Assembly (NCBI GenBank): GCA_035516255.1
Contig: DATJAL010000049.1
Coordinates: forward strand, 32,860 to 96,859
DNA: 64,000 nucleotides
Source: Chitinivibrionales bacterium
GTDB taxonomy: Bacteria > Fibrobacterota > Chitinivibrionia > Chitinivibrionales > FEN-1185
Direction: 5' to 3'
In this document: positions 24,492-34,079 of the stretch, in pieces
How positions within the stretch are numbered: the stretch's first letter is position 1
Layout of the letters: each line of letters begins with the position of its first letter
Notes under the pieces: generated by a model
Told to the model about the DNA's origin: nothing
The model's database searches: none
Seen by the model: the letters and a program-made list of their open reading frames with translations, nothing else
Made by a program: the position numbers and the translations under genes

Positions 24492-24809
24492 ATCCGGGCC
24501 TTTCCCAGTCCGATGGACGGAGATTGTTGTAAGGTTTAAAAGACCAAATAAAATATGTGTTTCCGTGAGGGGAGGGAATTGGAAATGCAATATATTGCGA
24601 TTTGGGACAGGAGGGGTTAATACTAATTCAGGACTGCGGAACGTATCCGGCGCGCAAGTTCCAAGCACCATGATTCAAGTTGCGGTAGGAAAAACACGGC
24701 CCGGAGTGCCGTGCCGCACGGAGAAATTTATTAAAGTCACACGGCCCACTCGCCGCTTTCTTACGACCGCTGTCTGCTGACCGTTCATCGCTCAAATTAT
24801 TTTCTTTTC
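24492..24809. other. Divergent intergenic region, 318 bases
   Basis: This gap separates the divergent DUF2723 and radical SAM genes and must hold both promoters. I see only one small hairpin (CACGGC 24695-24700 with GCCGTG 24708-24713) without a T tract. No protein or RNA gene can be supported here. Confidence 0.4.
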
Positions 24810-27329
24810 ATGTCTTCCTACGCCTCCTGGTACGAAACAACCTACCCCTTCCTCACCGGCCACGGCCTCTGGCTTCGGGGCGGCGAACTTAACACGCTTT
24901 CCGTATCGGAATATGACAAAAGACCGTTCAAGATTCTCATCACCCGGCTTTCCACCTACTTCGACACCGCGGAATCGTTTTCACACAAGGTGTTGTACCA
25001 GATCGCGCGAAGGCAGGGCTTGTTTCCTGACTTCGCCTTTCTCCCTCCTGTCAATGATGCGCCCGTCTTTTTGCGCGACGATGTGCCGTGGCTCATGGGG
25101 ATTGGCACAAAACGCGGGCCGCGCGATTTTGACCTAATCGCCTTTTCAAACTCAATCGTGCAGGAACTGGTGAACGTGCCACTCATGCTCGAAAACAGCG
25201 GCATTCCGCCTGCCAAGAGCGCCCGGCTCACAGATCCTTCCGTTCCGCTGGTCATTCTCGGCGGATCAAACGCTTTACACACTTCGGTGTTTTTCACGCC
25301 CGAGCCTCCGGTTGACGGTATCTTTTTCGGCGAATCAACGGAATGCATTGCCGATATTTTTAAGACCTGTGCCGACGGGAAGAAAAAAGGACTTTCCAAG
25401 TCGGAAACACTGGAGCGACTCGAGAAAATCCCAGGATTCATCCAGCCGGACAAGCCGAAAAAAACAAAACGGCATATTCAAACGGCGACGGATCTCAACA
25501 GCCTGCTCATTGACGCGCCGGTCTTCAATCTTGAAGGGCAGTACGGCACGGGAAACCTGCAGATCTCGGAAGGCTGCCCGTGCTTTTGCAGTTTCTGCAG
25601 CGAAAGTTATGTGCGCAAACCGTATCGCGAAGTACCGGCGGACGATATCATCAAAGACGCCGGCCGGATGAAGGCCGGCATGGGACTTGACAAAGTCGAA
25701 CTGTACAGCTTCAACTTCAACATGCACTCGGGCTTCGGCCGTATCCTGGGCGGCCTGGCCGATATTTTTCCCGCGATCGGCCTTAAGAGCCAGCGGTTCG
25801 ACATGCTTGCGGCGCAGCCCGGCATGCTCCCGCTTCTGCACGCGGCGGGAAAGACAAGCCTCACCTGCGGGCTGGAGGGCATATCGCCGCGCCTCCGGCG
25901 CTATCTGCACAAAAGCCTTTCGGAGGCCGACCTCGAAAAGAGCCTCGTTTCCATTCTTTCTTCGAAAATGCGCGAGCTTAAGATTTTTCTTCTGATCACC
26001 GGAAAGGAAGAAAAACAGGACTTTACTGATTTTGAAGCGTTGTTGCGCTTTATCAAGGAACACGCGGCCAAGGCCGCGCATGCCCCGCGCATCATTTTCT
26101 CGGCAACGCCGCTCGTGCGGTTCCCGTGGACGCCGCTTGAATTCGAGGACGCGACCGGCCCTGACGCCCTTAAACCGGTGATCGCAGCCGTGCGCACGGC
26201 CGTTGAGAAGCACGGATTTGAATTCAGGATGTCAAGCGATGTCTGCGACTATCATTTGTCCCAAATACTTGCGCGCGTTTCTGATCCGGGGACGTATGAT
26301 GCTTTACTTTCCGCAATCCGCGACACCGGCTATGTCTATTACCGTTCCGTGCCCGCGTCATTCGTCAAATCATTTATTGACCGATGCGGCGCGCTTGGGA
26401 TCCGGCCTGAATCGCTGACCGCCGGAAGTTCGCGCGGCGACGACGATAAACCCTGGCTGACCTTTGAAACCGGCGTCGACCGGGCATTTCTTGTCAAACA
26501 GCACGGAGCCGCGCTGACGTTTGTTGATAAAGGATATTGCCTGGGGACGGTTGGATATGATGGAAAATGCCTGGCTTGCGGAGTGTGCGATGATAAAAGC
26601 CGCACGCTCATGACCGCTCAATGTCATAAAAGCACGCTTCAGGCATCAGTGCTATCCGAAAAAATGAAACTCTGGCAATCATCCAAAAAGGAAATCTCGT
26701 TTCTCGTTCATCTGAACGACCGCTGCCGCGGGCTGCCGCGCCAGAGCGCGGGCGCGGCGCTGGCACGCACCCTCATGATTACCGAACCGGATTTGGCCGG
26801 GTGTTACGCTGGGTTTGGCGGCTCCTTCTGGTCAAAAGGGAATTCTTCCTGTTGGATAACCGGGGATGACATTATCACGCTTTTGTGGATTGGACGGGGC
26901 GTCGAACTCCTAGAAAATGGGTTGCCTCATCCGGCGCGTCTTTCACGAATAAACAAGGTGCTGGGAGATTGGGGGACGATCAAGAACATTGTTGATGAAA
27001 AACCATCCTCATGGTCGCTCTCCATCCGTTCACCCTTCCCTTTTGAGCCAAAAGTATGGTTTGCGGAAAAAGGACTTCCCTATATGTTACGGAAAACTGG
27101 GGACGGTGCGTATGTATTTGATTTCAGCGAAAAAGCTTTAAAGAAGAAGATTGTGAAATCGCTTGATCATAAAATGCTCATGGATGGAATGACAGAGCTT
27201 CGGATGACGGTGTTTGACAAATTCGATCCTGAGGAATTTATCAAGGAAACATTTGGGTCCAAGAACGAAAACGATTGGGTGAGAATAAGAGTGGAATCGA
27301 AGGCTGGCAAAAAGAAATTAGATAGTTGA
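24810..27329 (+). CDS. Large radical SAM protein with extra Cys cluster
   Basis: This 839-residue protein has a radical SAM core: EGCPCFCSFCSE gives CX3CX2C at Cys256, 260 and 263, with LQISEGC before it. The ~240 residues ahead contain LVILGGSNAL and GIFFGESTE, consistent with a degenerate cobalamin-binding-like domain. Residues ~587-593 are CLACGVC, a second Cys cluster that could bind iron-sulfur or zinc. The C-terminal ~220 residues (VHLNDRCRGLPRQSAGAALA onward) resemble the DUF2344-type partner domain often joined to radical SAM proteins. The layout recalls the uncharacterised rSAM/DUF2344 fusions. It is a stand-alone gene with no clear partner; its substrate is unknown. Confidence 0.7.
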   Translation: MSSYASWYETTYPFLTGHGLWLRGGELNTLSVSEYDKRPFKILITRLSTYFDTAESFSHKVLYQIARRQGLFPDFAFLPPVNDAPVFLRDDVPWLMGIGTKRGPRDFDLIAFSNSIVQELVNVPLMLENSGIPPAKSARLTDPSVPLVILGGSNALHTSVFFTPEPPVDGIFFGESTECIADIFKTCADGKKKGLSKSETLERLEKIPGFIQPDKPKKTKRHIQTATDLNSLLIDAPVFNLEGQYGTGNLQISEGCPCFCSFCSESYVRKPYREVPADDIIKDAGRMKAGMGLDKVELYSFNFNMHSGFGRILGGLADIFPAIGLKSQRFDMLAAQPGMLPLLHAAGKTSLTCGLEGISPRLRRYLHKSLSEADLEKSLVSILSSKMRELKIFLLITGKEEKQDFTDFEALLRFIKEHAAKAAHAPRIIFSATPLVRFPWTPLEFEDATGPDALKPVIAAVRTAVEKHGFEFRMSSDVCDYHLSQILARVSDPGTYDALLSAIRDTGYVYYRSVPASFVKSFIDRCGALGIRPESLTAGSSRGDDDKPWLTFETGVDRAFLVKQHGAALTFVDKGYCLGTVGYDGKCLACGVCDDKSRTLMTAQCHKSTLQASVLSEKMKLWQSSKKEISFLVHLNDRCRGLPRQSAGAALARTLMITEPDLAGCYAGFGGSFWSKGNSSCWITGDDIITLLWIGRGVELLENGLPHPARLSRINKVLGDWGTIKNIVDEKPSSWSLSIRSPFPFEPKVWFAEKGLPYMLRKTGDGAYVFDFSEKALKKKIVKSLDHKMLMDGMTELRMTVFDKFDPEEFIKETFGSKNENDWVRIRVESKAGKKKLDS

Positions 27330-27515
27330 CGGATTTAATTTCTTCTCAACTGCTCTCCGCGGGTGCGCCCAGCGAACGGGTGAATCTCGCGACTGTCGGC
27401 ACCCGGCCGCACCCAGGAGGGGGTAGCGGAGGACCGGCTCGCTGGTATTACTATTTTTTTAACATGAAGCGAGACCGGGCCGCAGCGAGGGGGAAGCTTC
27501 CCCCACATGGAAATT
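27330..27515. other. Gap with 16-base palindrome, no gene
   Basis: This 186-base gap lies between the convergent radical SAM and lpxA genes. It has a GC-rich part (27350-27445) and a perfect palindrome GGGGGAAGCTTCCCCC at 27489-27504, just beyond the lpxA stop. The palindrome has no T tract directly after it, so its use as a terminator is doubtful. Confidence 0.4.
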
Positions 27516-28328
27516 TTATCGCTCTCCTTCTTCTTGATCTTCCCGCTCCGTCATCCGCAGCAATCCTTTGGTTGAGCTCTTTACAAACGCAATTATCGCC
27601 TCCACGTCCTTGTCGCCCGTGAAGTCGGCCGAAAGCCTGGCGCACGCCTCCGTCGCGGTGAGCCCGCTCCTGAACAGGATCTTGTACGCCCGTTTGATGT
27701 TCCGGCGCCGCTCCTCGGAAAATCCCGCGCGCGAAAGGCCGATGCGGTTGATGCCCACCACGCGCATGGGGCCGGGCGCGGTGATGGCGAACGGAGCCAC
27801 GTCCTTGATAATGAGGGAATACGCGCTGAGATGGCAGTAGTCGCCCACCTTGCGGAACTGGGTGATGGCGCAGGTGCCTCCGATGTTGACATGGTGGCCC
27901 AGCTCCACGTGGCCGGCGAGGTTGAGCGTGTTCGCCGCGACGAGGTGGTCGCCGATGCGGCAGTCGTGCGCCACGTGGCAGTAGGCCATGAACAGGCAGT
28001 TGCTGCCGATCACGGTCTCGCCCGTTGCCATGGTACCGCGGTTGAGCGTGCAGAATTCGCGGATCGTGGTGTTCTCGCCGATGCGCAACAGGGTCTTCTC
28101 GCCGCCGAACTTCAGGTCCTGCGGCACCGACCCCAGGCACGCGCCCTTGAAGATCCTGCACTGCTTTCCCAGCCGCGTGCCGGCTGCGATCAGCGCATGC
28201 GGGCCGATCTCGCACCGGTCGCCGATCACCACGTCACCTTCGACCACGGCGTACGGCCCGATGGAGACATCGGCGCCGATGCTTGCGCCTTTGTCAACAA
28301 TCGCGCTGGGATGGATGACGGCGGCCAC
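27516..28328 (-). CDS. lpxA: UDP-N-acetylglucosamine O-acyltransferase LpxA
   Basis: LpxA transfers 3-hydroxyacyl from ACP to UDP-GlcNAc, the first step of lipid A synthesis. The 270 residues show the left-handed beta-helix hexapeptides (IHPSAIVDKGASIGADV, IGPYAVVEGDVVIGD), the catalytic His region (FMAYCHVAHDCRIGD), the NLAGHVELG strand and the helical tail (INRIGLSRAGFSEE). The start is a GTG at 28328 with GGGGGA upstream; its G is the last base of the LpxC-FabZ stop TAG, so the genes overlap by one base and are coupled. It closes the envelope gene set. Confidence 0.95.
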   Translation of the reverse strand: MAAVIHPSAIVDKGASIGADVSIGPYAVVEGDVVIGDRCEIGPHALIAAGTRLGKQCRIFKGACLGSVPQDLKFGGEKTLLRIGENTTIREFCTLNRGTMATGETVIGSNCLFMAYCHVAHDCRIGDHLVAANTLNLAGHVELGHHVNIGGTCAITQFRKVGDYCHLSAYSLIIKDVAPFAITAPGPMRVVGINRIGLSRAGFSEERRRNIKRAYKILFRSGLTATEACARLSADFTGDKDVEAIIAFVKSSTKGLLRMTEREDQEEGER

Positions 28329-29710
28329 TAGATCGCGTCCCCCTTTTTCCCCAGCATGGCGAACAGCTCGGCCTCGCACACGAGCTTGTCGCCCACGTAA
28401 CATTTTCCGCCGAACCGCATGGTGTTGCGCCGGTCCTGCAGGGTTTCCACCTCGATGCGCAGCACGTCGCCCGGTTTCACCCAGCCGCGGAAGCGCGCCT
28501 TGTCGATGCCGAGGAAGGCGATGGCGTTGCCCTTGTCGAATTTCTTGCCGTGCAGGCCGATGATGCCGCCGGCCTGGGCCATGGCCTCGATCTGGAGCAC
28601 GCCGGGCATGACGGGGTCGCCGGGGAAATGGCCCTGGAAAAACGGCTCATTGTAGGTAACGTTCTTGACGGCCACGATTTTCTTGCGCGGCTCTATTTCG
28701 AGCACCCGGTCGATGAGCAGGAACGGGTACCGGTGCGGCAGGATCGCGCAGATCTCCTCAAACGGCACCGGCGACTCCCCGGCCTCCGTTTTCTTCTTCT
28801 TTTTCCTGAGGTACTCGCGGATCTTCTTCGCCATCTCGATGTTCGCGGCATGACCGGTGCGCGCCGCCTGGACGTGGCACAAGAGCGGCCTGCCGAGCAG
28901 GTAGAAGTCGCCGAGCATGTCCACCATCTTGTGGCGGGCCAGCTCGTTGGGGAAGCGCAGCTTGGTGCTGTTGACGAACCCGTTGTCCCCTTTTTCAATG
29001 GGCCCTTTCCAGTCGAACAGCTTGCGCATGTAGGAAATATGCTCGCGGGTGAGCTCGATGTCCTGCACCACCACCGCGTTGTCAAGCCGTCCCCCCTTGA
29101 TGAGGCCGGACTCGCGCAGCTTCTCGATTTCCGACAGGAAGCAGAAGGTGCGCGCCGGCGCGAAATCATTCACGTAGTCATGCAACGCGAACAGCGTGGT
29201 GTGCTGCGCGCCCAGCGCCGGGTGGTTGTAGTCGATCATGATGGTGGCGCGGAAATTGTTCGACGGCAGGATGCCGAAAGTGATGTTGTCCCTCATCTCA
29301 ACCAGCATCGAGTCGTCGATCACGAGGATCTCCCGCTGCGACTCCTGCTCGGCGATGCCGGCGCGCTGGATGAGTTCCACGAAGGGAAGCGCGCTGCCGT
29401 CCATGAGCGGGATTTCCGGCGCGTCAATCTCCACCCGGCAGTTGTCGATCTCGAGGCCGGCGAACGCGCTCATAAGGTGCTCCACCGAATGCACCTTCAC
29501 GCCGTTCTTGCCGATGGTAGTGCCGCGGGCGATGTCCACCACGTTGTCGATGTCGGCCTCGATCTCGGGGGAGTCCTTCACGTCGGCGCGCACGAACCTG
29601 ATGCCATCGTTGTCGGGCGCGGGATGGAGCGTGACCTTGGTCATTTCCCCCATGTGAAGGCCTGTGCCGGAAAGGGAGACCGATTTCTGGATGGTGTGCT
29701 GGAGGGGCAT
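28328..29710 (-). CDS. lpxC/fabZ: Bifunctional LpxC deacetylase / FabZ dehydratase
   Basis: The 460 residues join two enzymes. LpxC (about 1-310) removes acetate from UDP-acyl-GlcNAc, the committed step of lipid A; its zinc ligands are in [11 protein letters not shown] and HKMVDMLGD, with GGRLDNAVV between. After a Lys-rich linker ([12 protein letters not shown]), FabZ (about 315-460) shows [14 protein letters not shown] and [20 protein letters not shown], with the catalytic His and Glu. This fusion is known from Bacteroidota and other FCB-group bacteria, which supports the lineage call. It is the likely housekeeping FabZ, in contrast to the copy at 6.4 kb. It overlaps lpxA by one base. Confidence 0.96.
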   Translation of the reverse strand: MPLQHTIQKSVSLSGTGLHMGEMTKVTLHPAPDNDGIRFVRADVKDSPEIEADIDNVVDIARGTTIGKNGVKVHSVEHLMSAFAGLEIDNCRVEIDAPEIPLMDGSALPFVELIQRAGIAEQESQREILVIDDSMLVEMRDNITFGILPSNNFRATIMIDYNHPALGAQHTTLFALHDYVNDFAPARTFCFLSEIEKLRESGLIKGGRLDNAVVVQDIELTREHISYMRKLFDWKGPIEKGDNGFVNSTKLRFPNELARHKMVDMLGDFYLLGRPLLCHVQAARTGHAANIEMAKKIREYLRKKKKKTEAGESPVPFEEICAILPHRYPFLLIDRVLEIEPRKKIVAVKNVTYNEPFFQGHFPGDPVMPGVLQIEAMAQAGGIIGLHGKKFDKGNAIAFLGIDKARFRGWVKPGDVLRIEVETLQDRRNTMRFGGKCYVGDKLVCEAELFAMLGKKGDAI

Positions 29711-29739
29711 GGTACCTTGTCCTTGATCGATTTGTTAAT

Positions 29740-29893
29740 TGGTTGACAGTTAGCAGTTTACGGTTGACGGCAATCCGTTTAAATTTTAGCAATCAGATGT
29801 CACCGGTCAGCGGTCAGAATCATTTTTTTACTTAACCTTTTCTTGGTTCCTCTAAGGTGATTTTCTTCACCCTTCACTCTTCACTCTTCACTA
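29740..29893. repeat. Simple-repeat-rich gap between lpxC and lpxD
   Basis: The 180-base gap between lpxD and lpxC-fabZ is made of low-complexity wording. It includes about three imperfect copies of CTTCACT (29862-29893) and GGTTGAC-type repeats near 29743-29768. Such stretches occur as short dispersed repeats in many genomes. They run into the repeat-derived end of lpxD. No gene is present. Confidence 0.5.
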
Positions 29894-30943
29894 TTTCTTC
29901 TCCGTGTCCTCCGTGCCTCTGCGGCTATTTTTTATTTCATCCAATTCCTTCCTTAGCTGCTTGATCTCCTTGAGCGCCTCGGGAAGCCGCATGGTGGCGG
30001 CCTCCAGCCTGCGCAAAGTCATGAAATCGCGGGAAGGAGAGCCGCTCACCTTCGCGCCGGCGGCAACGTCCTTCGCCACGCCCGACTGAGCATTGACAAA
30101 TGCGTCATCTCCTATTTCATTATGGCCGGCGAACCCCGCCTGGCCGCCCACGATCACGCGCCTGCCGATTTTCGTGCTTCCCGAAATACCCGCCTGAGCC
30201 GCGATTGCGGTGTGCTCGCCGATGGCCACGTTATGCGCCACCTGGATAAGGTTGTCGAGCTTCACGCCCGCCCCGATGACCGTGTCGCCGAGGGTGCCGC
30301 GGTCGATGGTGGTGCATGCGCCGATTTCCGCGCCGTCTTCGATGACCACGGCCCCGAACGACGGGATGCGGATCCATGTTCCGGCCTCGCGGGCGTTGCC
30401 GAAGCCTTCGCTTCCGATCACGGCGCACGATTGTATGATCACCCGGTTTCCGATTTTGCAATTCCTGCGGACCACGGCGCCCGAATCGATACGGCAGTCC
30501 TCGCCCACCGCGGCGCCGTTCTCGATGACGCAATGCGCGCCGATCACGGTTCCTTTACCGATGCGACATTTTTTTCCGACAACGGAGTACGGCCCCACGA
30601 ACGCTGTCTCGTGCACAATCGCGGTCGGATGGATGAGCGCGGTGGGATGCTTCGGCCCGTCAAAAAGGGGCGACCGGTCTTCGAACAGCTGCGCGACCTT
30701 CGCAAACCCCGCATAGGGGTCGTCCACCTCGAGGCAGACCTTTCCCGCGACAGGCTTGCCTTTTGCGACTATGACCACTTTCGCCTGTGACTGCTCCGCA
30801 AACGGAAGGTACTTCGGACTGGAGACGAACGTGATGGAACGGCCGTCCGCGTCCTGCGGGTCCGCGATACGTTCGATAACGATGCCGCGGTGCCGTCCGT
30901 CGAGGCCGCACCCAAGCAGCTGCGCGATCCGCTCAAGCTCCAC
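29891..30943 (-). CDS. lpxD: UDP-3-O-acylglucosamine N-acyltransferase LpxD
   Basis: LpxD adds the second 3-hydroxyacyl chain in lipid A synthesis. The 350 residues have the N-terminal uridine-binding domain ([13 protein letters not shown]), the beta-helix hexapeptides ([25 protein letters not shown]-type repeats), the conserved [12 protein letters not shown] and the catalytic His in [12 protein letters not shown], then GGQAGFAGH. The GTG start lies 6 bases after the Skp stop. The C-terminal 11 residues ([11 protein letters not shown]) are encoded by a dispersed DNA repeat that also occurs at the ends of unrelated bacterial proteins, so the original C-terminus was probably replaced. Confidence 0.94.
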   Translation of the reverse strand: MELERIAQLLGCGLDGRHRGIVIERIADPQDADGRSITFVSSPKYLPFAEQSQAKVVIVAKGKPVAGKVCLEVDDPYAGFAKVAQLFEDRSPLFDGPKHPTALIHPTAIVHETAFVGPYSVVGKKCRIGKGTVIGAHCVIENGAAVGEDCRIDSGAVVRRNCKIGNRVIIQSCAVIGSEGFGNAREAGTWIRIPSFGAVVIEDGAEIGACTTIDRGTLGDTVIGAGVKLDNLIQVAHNVAIGEHTAIAAQAGISGSTKIGRRVIVGGQAGFAGHNEIGDDAFVNAQSGVAKDVAAGAKVSGSPSRDFMTLRRLEAATMRLPEALKEIKQLRKELDEIKNSRRGTEDTEKK

Positions 30944-30949
30944 GCCTGC

Positions 30950-31471
30950 CTAGTCCTTGTTGAGGATGTTGAGCACGCGCTCGGTGAGGTTGTAGGCCGG
31001 CTTAGCGAAGATCACTCCGCCCGCGCGGGCGTCCAGGATAAAATCGTAGTTTTCGTCTTTTGCGATCTTGTCGATGATTTTCTGTATCTTGTCGATGATC
31101 GGTTTGGTGAGCTCCTCGTTCTTCGAGAGCACCTCGCCCTTGTTGCCGAACTTGGTCTGAAGAAAATCCTGGTAGTCCTGCATCTTCTGCTTCAGCTTCG
31201 CCTCGATTTCGGCCCTGCGCTCGGCGGAAAGCAGCAGGCTCTGCTTGTCGAGCTGATCTTTGAGGTCCTTGATCTCCTTCTGGCGTGTCGAAGCGTCCTG
31301 TTCCCATTTCGCCACTTCCTTGTCCATCTTCGACTGCGCCTCCTTCGTGCCGGCGTAGTTGCGAAAGATCTCCTCGATGTTGATGTACCCGATTTTCATC
31401 TGGGCACTGGCAATCGAGAGCAGCCCGCATATGCATACCAGCATACCGCACATCTTGACAACTGGACTCAT
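30950..31471 (-). CDS. skp: Periplasmic chaperone Skp/OmpH
   Basis: Skp holds unfolded outer-membrane proteins in the periplasm on the way to BamA. The 173 residues start at the ATG at 31471 with GGAGG upstream. A signal peptide (CGMLVCICGLLSIASAQ) is followed by the family's first strand MKIGYINIEEIFRNY, a long charged coiled coil (about residues 40-125, e.g. RQKEIKDLKDQLDKQSLLLS) and the closing strand NYDFILDARAGGVIFA. Its place beside bamA and lpxD is the classical arrangement. A broken gene separates it from bamA here. Confidence 0.93.
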   Translation of the reverse strand: MSPVVKMCGMLVCICGLLSIASAQMKIGYINIEEIFRNYAGTKEAQSKMDKEVAKWEQDASTRQKEIKDLKDQLDKQSLLLSAERRAEIEAKLKQKMQDYQDFLQTKFGNKGEVLSKNEELTKPIIDKIQKIIDKIAKDENYDFILDARAGGVIFAKPAYNLTERVLNILNKD

Positions 31472-31516
31472 AAACAACCTCCGTTTAATTAATTATTATT
31501 GATTTGTCTTCCAAAT

Positions 31517-31752
31517 TCAAAGGTTTAAGGTTCCCCGTTTGGCGTATCGAAGAAACCGAACGAACTCAGTATTTGATTCTGCGTCAAATCCTTCAGCGAT
31601 ATTATGCATGACTGATCCCGCTGCGTCCTGAATTTGTCCTTTCAGGCCAAGATCGCGGGAAAATACGGTTCTTTTGTCAAGGAATATACTTTCTTAGTGA
31701 GCTCCCTTGCCAATTGCCATGCCTCGATATCCTCAAACCGCTTTATTTGCAT
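31517..31752 (-). pseudogene. Frameshifted, truncated four-helix-bundle (TIGR02436) gene
   Basis: The 330-base gap between bamA and skp contains a broken gene of the four-helix-bundle / 23S rRNA intervening-sequence protein family. From the ATG at 31752 the frame reads MQIKRFEDIEAWQLARELT and continues to KEPYF, then meets a stop. One frame over it resumes as SRDLGLKGQIQDAAGSVMHN, then IAEGFDAESNTEFVRFLRYA and stops after KRGTLNL. Restoring one T in the TTTT run near 31663 would join the halves. Even joined, the last third of the ~115-residue family is missing. It is therefore a decayed insert in a conserved envelope operon. Confidence 0.82.
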
Positions 31753-31763
31753 CCTTTTCTATT

Positions 31764-31797
31764 AACCTCTGAACGCCGAACCCTTGAACCTCTGAAC
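31764..31797. repeat. Short direct repeat between the pseudogene and bamA
   Basis: The 11-base word AACCTCTGAAC occurs at 31764-31774 and again at 31787-31797, in a stretch of GAACC-type wording directly after the bamA stop. It is similar in style to the simple repeats between lpxD and lpxC. Confidence 0.6.
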
Positions 31798-31801
31798 CTT
31801 T

Positions 31802-34072
31802 TTAGTATCCCTTTCCCAATTGGAACCCGAATTTCCACCCGTTGGGCTTGCCCCCGAAATGCTGGAACTGGTTCGGCGGGGGTGCCCTAAAACCGTATCC
31901 AAGGTCAAACCCCAGCAGGCCGAGCATCGGAACATCGATCCTGACGCCGACTCCGGCGCCCGGATACAGGTCGGTGAGACTCACCTCGGAAAGGTTCTCC
32001 CACCCGTTCCCCATGTCGCCGAAGGCCGAGAGATAAAGCATCTGCTCGATCACGGGGAAGCGCAGTTCCGCCGACAGCGTCAGCATCGAAATGCCGGTAT
32101 TGGGTGTGGAGTATCCCGATATGGACATGTCGTCATACCCCCGGACGATGCCGTCCGTGATCCAGCCTCCGCCCACCCGAAACGCGTCATAGCGCGTCAA
32201 TCGTATCGTATCGGTCCCCGGCAGCGGGCTGATAAGCCCGAATTTCGTCTTGGTGTTTAAGACAAATTTCCAGAACAGGGGAAAATACCAGTCGTAGCTT
32301 ACCGCGGTCTTAAGGTACTGGTAATTTCCGCCCACGCCCGCGATCTCGGGGGTCAGGGTGAAACGCGATCCCTCGTTAGGGAACTTGGGCATGTCGGTGT
32401 CGTCGCGCCACAACGAGAACGCCAGCTTGCTGAGCAGTCCCCGCGGCGCCAGCCGGGCGCGGCTTGCCGGATAAATGGTGGTCTGCGTGTCGGTTTCCTC
32501 TTTCCATAAAAGATCGTAACCCACCGACGCACTGAAGTAATCGTCGGGCCACTTGAGCCTGCGCGACGCGGAGCCCGAAAACCCGTATTCGGTCTGCTCC
32601 ATGTAGTAGTTGCTTTTCTGAAAGATAATGCTGCCGTACAACGACGTGGGCGTGTTGAAGGCCCACGGCTCCATGAACCCGACCGACACGTCCTGGCGGT
32701 TTTGCCCTATGTCAAGGTTAAGGTCGAGCTTCTGGCCCTCGCCGCGGAAGTTCGGGATGGAGGTGGTGAAGGTGCCCATGAAGCCGTCGGCCTGCGAATA
32801 GGAGGCACCGAGCGAGAGCTGGCCGATGTTGTCCTTTTCCTGAATGGCGAACTCGAGGTCCACGGTGCCGTCATCGTTCGGATGCAGGTCGGGCTTCACG
32901 TTGCTGAAAAAGTTGAGCTGGTAAATGTTGCGCACGCTGCGCATCATGAGCGATTGCTTGTATTTCTGGCCCGGCATGATGGCCATCTCGCGTCGGATCA
33001 CCTTCTCCTTGGTCTTGAGGTTCCCGGTGATGTCGATCTTCCGGACGATCGCGGGCTTGCCCTCGGTAATGTCGAAGGTGACGTCGACGGTGTCGCCGCG
33101 GAAATTCTGCCGGTCGCGCACCTGCACCCACAGGTAGCCCTCTTCGCGGTAGGAATTGACCACGAACTCCTTGGTCTCCTCGAACTTACTTTTCTGGAAC
33201 GGCTTGCCTTTCTTCATGAGAATGGTGCTCGTGAGCGTCGACGTTTCGATCACCTTGTTGCCGGTAAAATAAAAATCGCCGGTGAGGTATTTCTTGCCCT
33301 CCGATAGCTCAACCATGAGAAAGAGGTCTTTTTTGTTGACGCCGTACCACATGCTGTCCCGTACCACGCGCGCGTCAATATATCCCTGGTCATTGTAGAA
33401 GAGGACGAGCGTGTCGAGATTGTTTTTATACTGCTCTTCGTCGAAATCACCGCCCCAGAAAAAGGTGCGCTCTTTGGTCTTGAAGTTCCACTTCAGCTTG
33501 CCTTCCTTGAACGCGGTGTTGCCCCGGAAGTAGATCTTCTTGAGCACCACCTTGGGGCCGTCGTTGATTTTGAATTTGACCAGGATATTACCCGGAATTT
33601 TGGTGGGCATGACCTCGGGCTTGACGTCCACGAGCAGATATCCCTTCTGGGCGTACAGCTTCTTTATGATCTGCACATTGTCGAACACGAGCGCGTCGGT
33701 GCCCATCATGTTCTTTTTCATGGTCATCTTTTCCTCGAAGTCCTTCTGCTTGAGCACCTTGTTTCCGGAAAATTCAATGACCTCCACCGTTGAGTTCTCG
33801 GCAACAACGCACCGCAGCGATGCCGAGGAATCGCTCTCCTTTGTCACATAAAAGTCAACGGTCTTGAAATAGCCGAGCTTGTAGAGGCTTTTGATCGCCT
33901 GCTGGATGTCCTGGGCGGTGAACTCCTCGTGCTCGCGCAGGGCGATGCTGTTCCTCACGGTGGAGGGCTGCTGCCATTGGAGGCCTTCGATCGCGAGCGT
34001 GTCGAGGACCTTCGCGTTCGCCAGCGCGGCGGCGAGGGCGACCATCAGGATGATGCGGGAAGCGCGGGTCAT
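31802..34072 (-). CDS. bamA: Outer-membrane assembly factor BamA
   Basis: BamA inserts beta-barrel proteins into the outer membrane. The 756-residue protein has a signal peptide (LMVALAAALANA), then POTRA domains to about residue 400 (LDTLAIEGLQWQQPSTVRNS, KVVLKKIYFRGNTAF, GKKYLTGDFYFTGNKVI, AIVRKIDITGNLKTKEKVI), and the Omp85 barrel with LSLGASYSQADGFMGTFT, FRVGGGWITDGIVRGYDD and the C-terminal GVGVRIDVPMLGLLGFDLGY. It ends in GKGY, with Tyr as the last aromatic. It starts 7 bases after the TamB stop, so the two are co-transcribed. Confidence 0.96.
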   Translation of the reverse strand: MTRASRIILMVALAAALANAKVLDTLAIEGLQWQQPSTVRNSIALREHEEFTAQDIQQAIKSLYKLGYFKTVDFYVTKESDSSASLRCVVAENSTVEVIEFSGNKVLKQKDFEEKMTMKKNMMGTDALVFDNVQIIKKLYAQKGYLLVDVKPEVMPTKIPGNILVKFKINDGPKVVLKKIYFRGNTAFKEGKLKWNFKTKERTFFWGGDFDEEQYKNNLDTLVLFYNDQGYIDARVVRDSMWYGVNKKDLFLMVELSEGKKYLTGDFYFTGNKVIETSTLTSTILMKKGKPFQKSKFEETKEFVVNSYREEGYLWVQVRDRQNFRGDTVDVTFDITEGKPAIVRKIDITGNLKTKEKVIRREMAIMPGQKYKQSLMMRSVRNIYQLNFFSNVKPDLHPNDDGTVDLEFAIQEKDNIGQLSLGASYSQADGFMGTFTTSIPNFRGEGQKLDLNLDIGQNRQDVSVGFMEPWAFNTPTSLYGSIIFQKSNYYMEQTEYGFSGSASRRLKWPDDYFSASVGYDLLWKEETDTQTTIYPASRARLAPRGLLSKLAFSLWRDDTDMPKFPNEGSRFTLTPEIAGVGGNYQYLKTAVSYDWYFPLFWKFVLNTKTKFGLISPLPGTDTIRLTRYDAFRVGGGWITDGIVRGYDDMSISGYSTPNTGISMLTLSAELRFPVIEQMLYLSAFGDMGNGWENLSEVSLTDLYPGAGVGVRIDVPMLGLLGFDLGYGFRAPPPNQFQHFGGKPNGWKFGFQLGKGY

Positions 34073-34079
34073 GTGTTTC

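Noticed and set aside
27326..27622. 98-codon plus-strand frame after the radical SAM gene
   Set aside because: It overlaps the radical SAM stop and lpxA, includes the palindrome and looks like non-coding GC-rich sequence.
28550..29746. 398-codon plus-strand frame opposite lpxC-fabZ
   Set aside because: A shadow of a well-identified fusion gene; no ribosome site and no recognisable domain.
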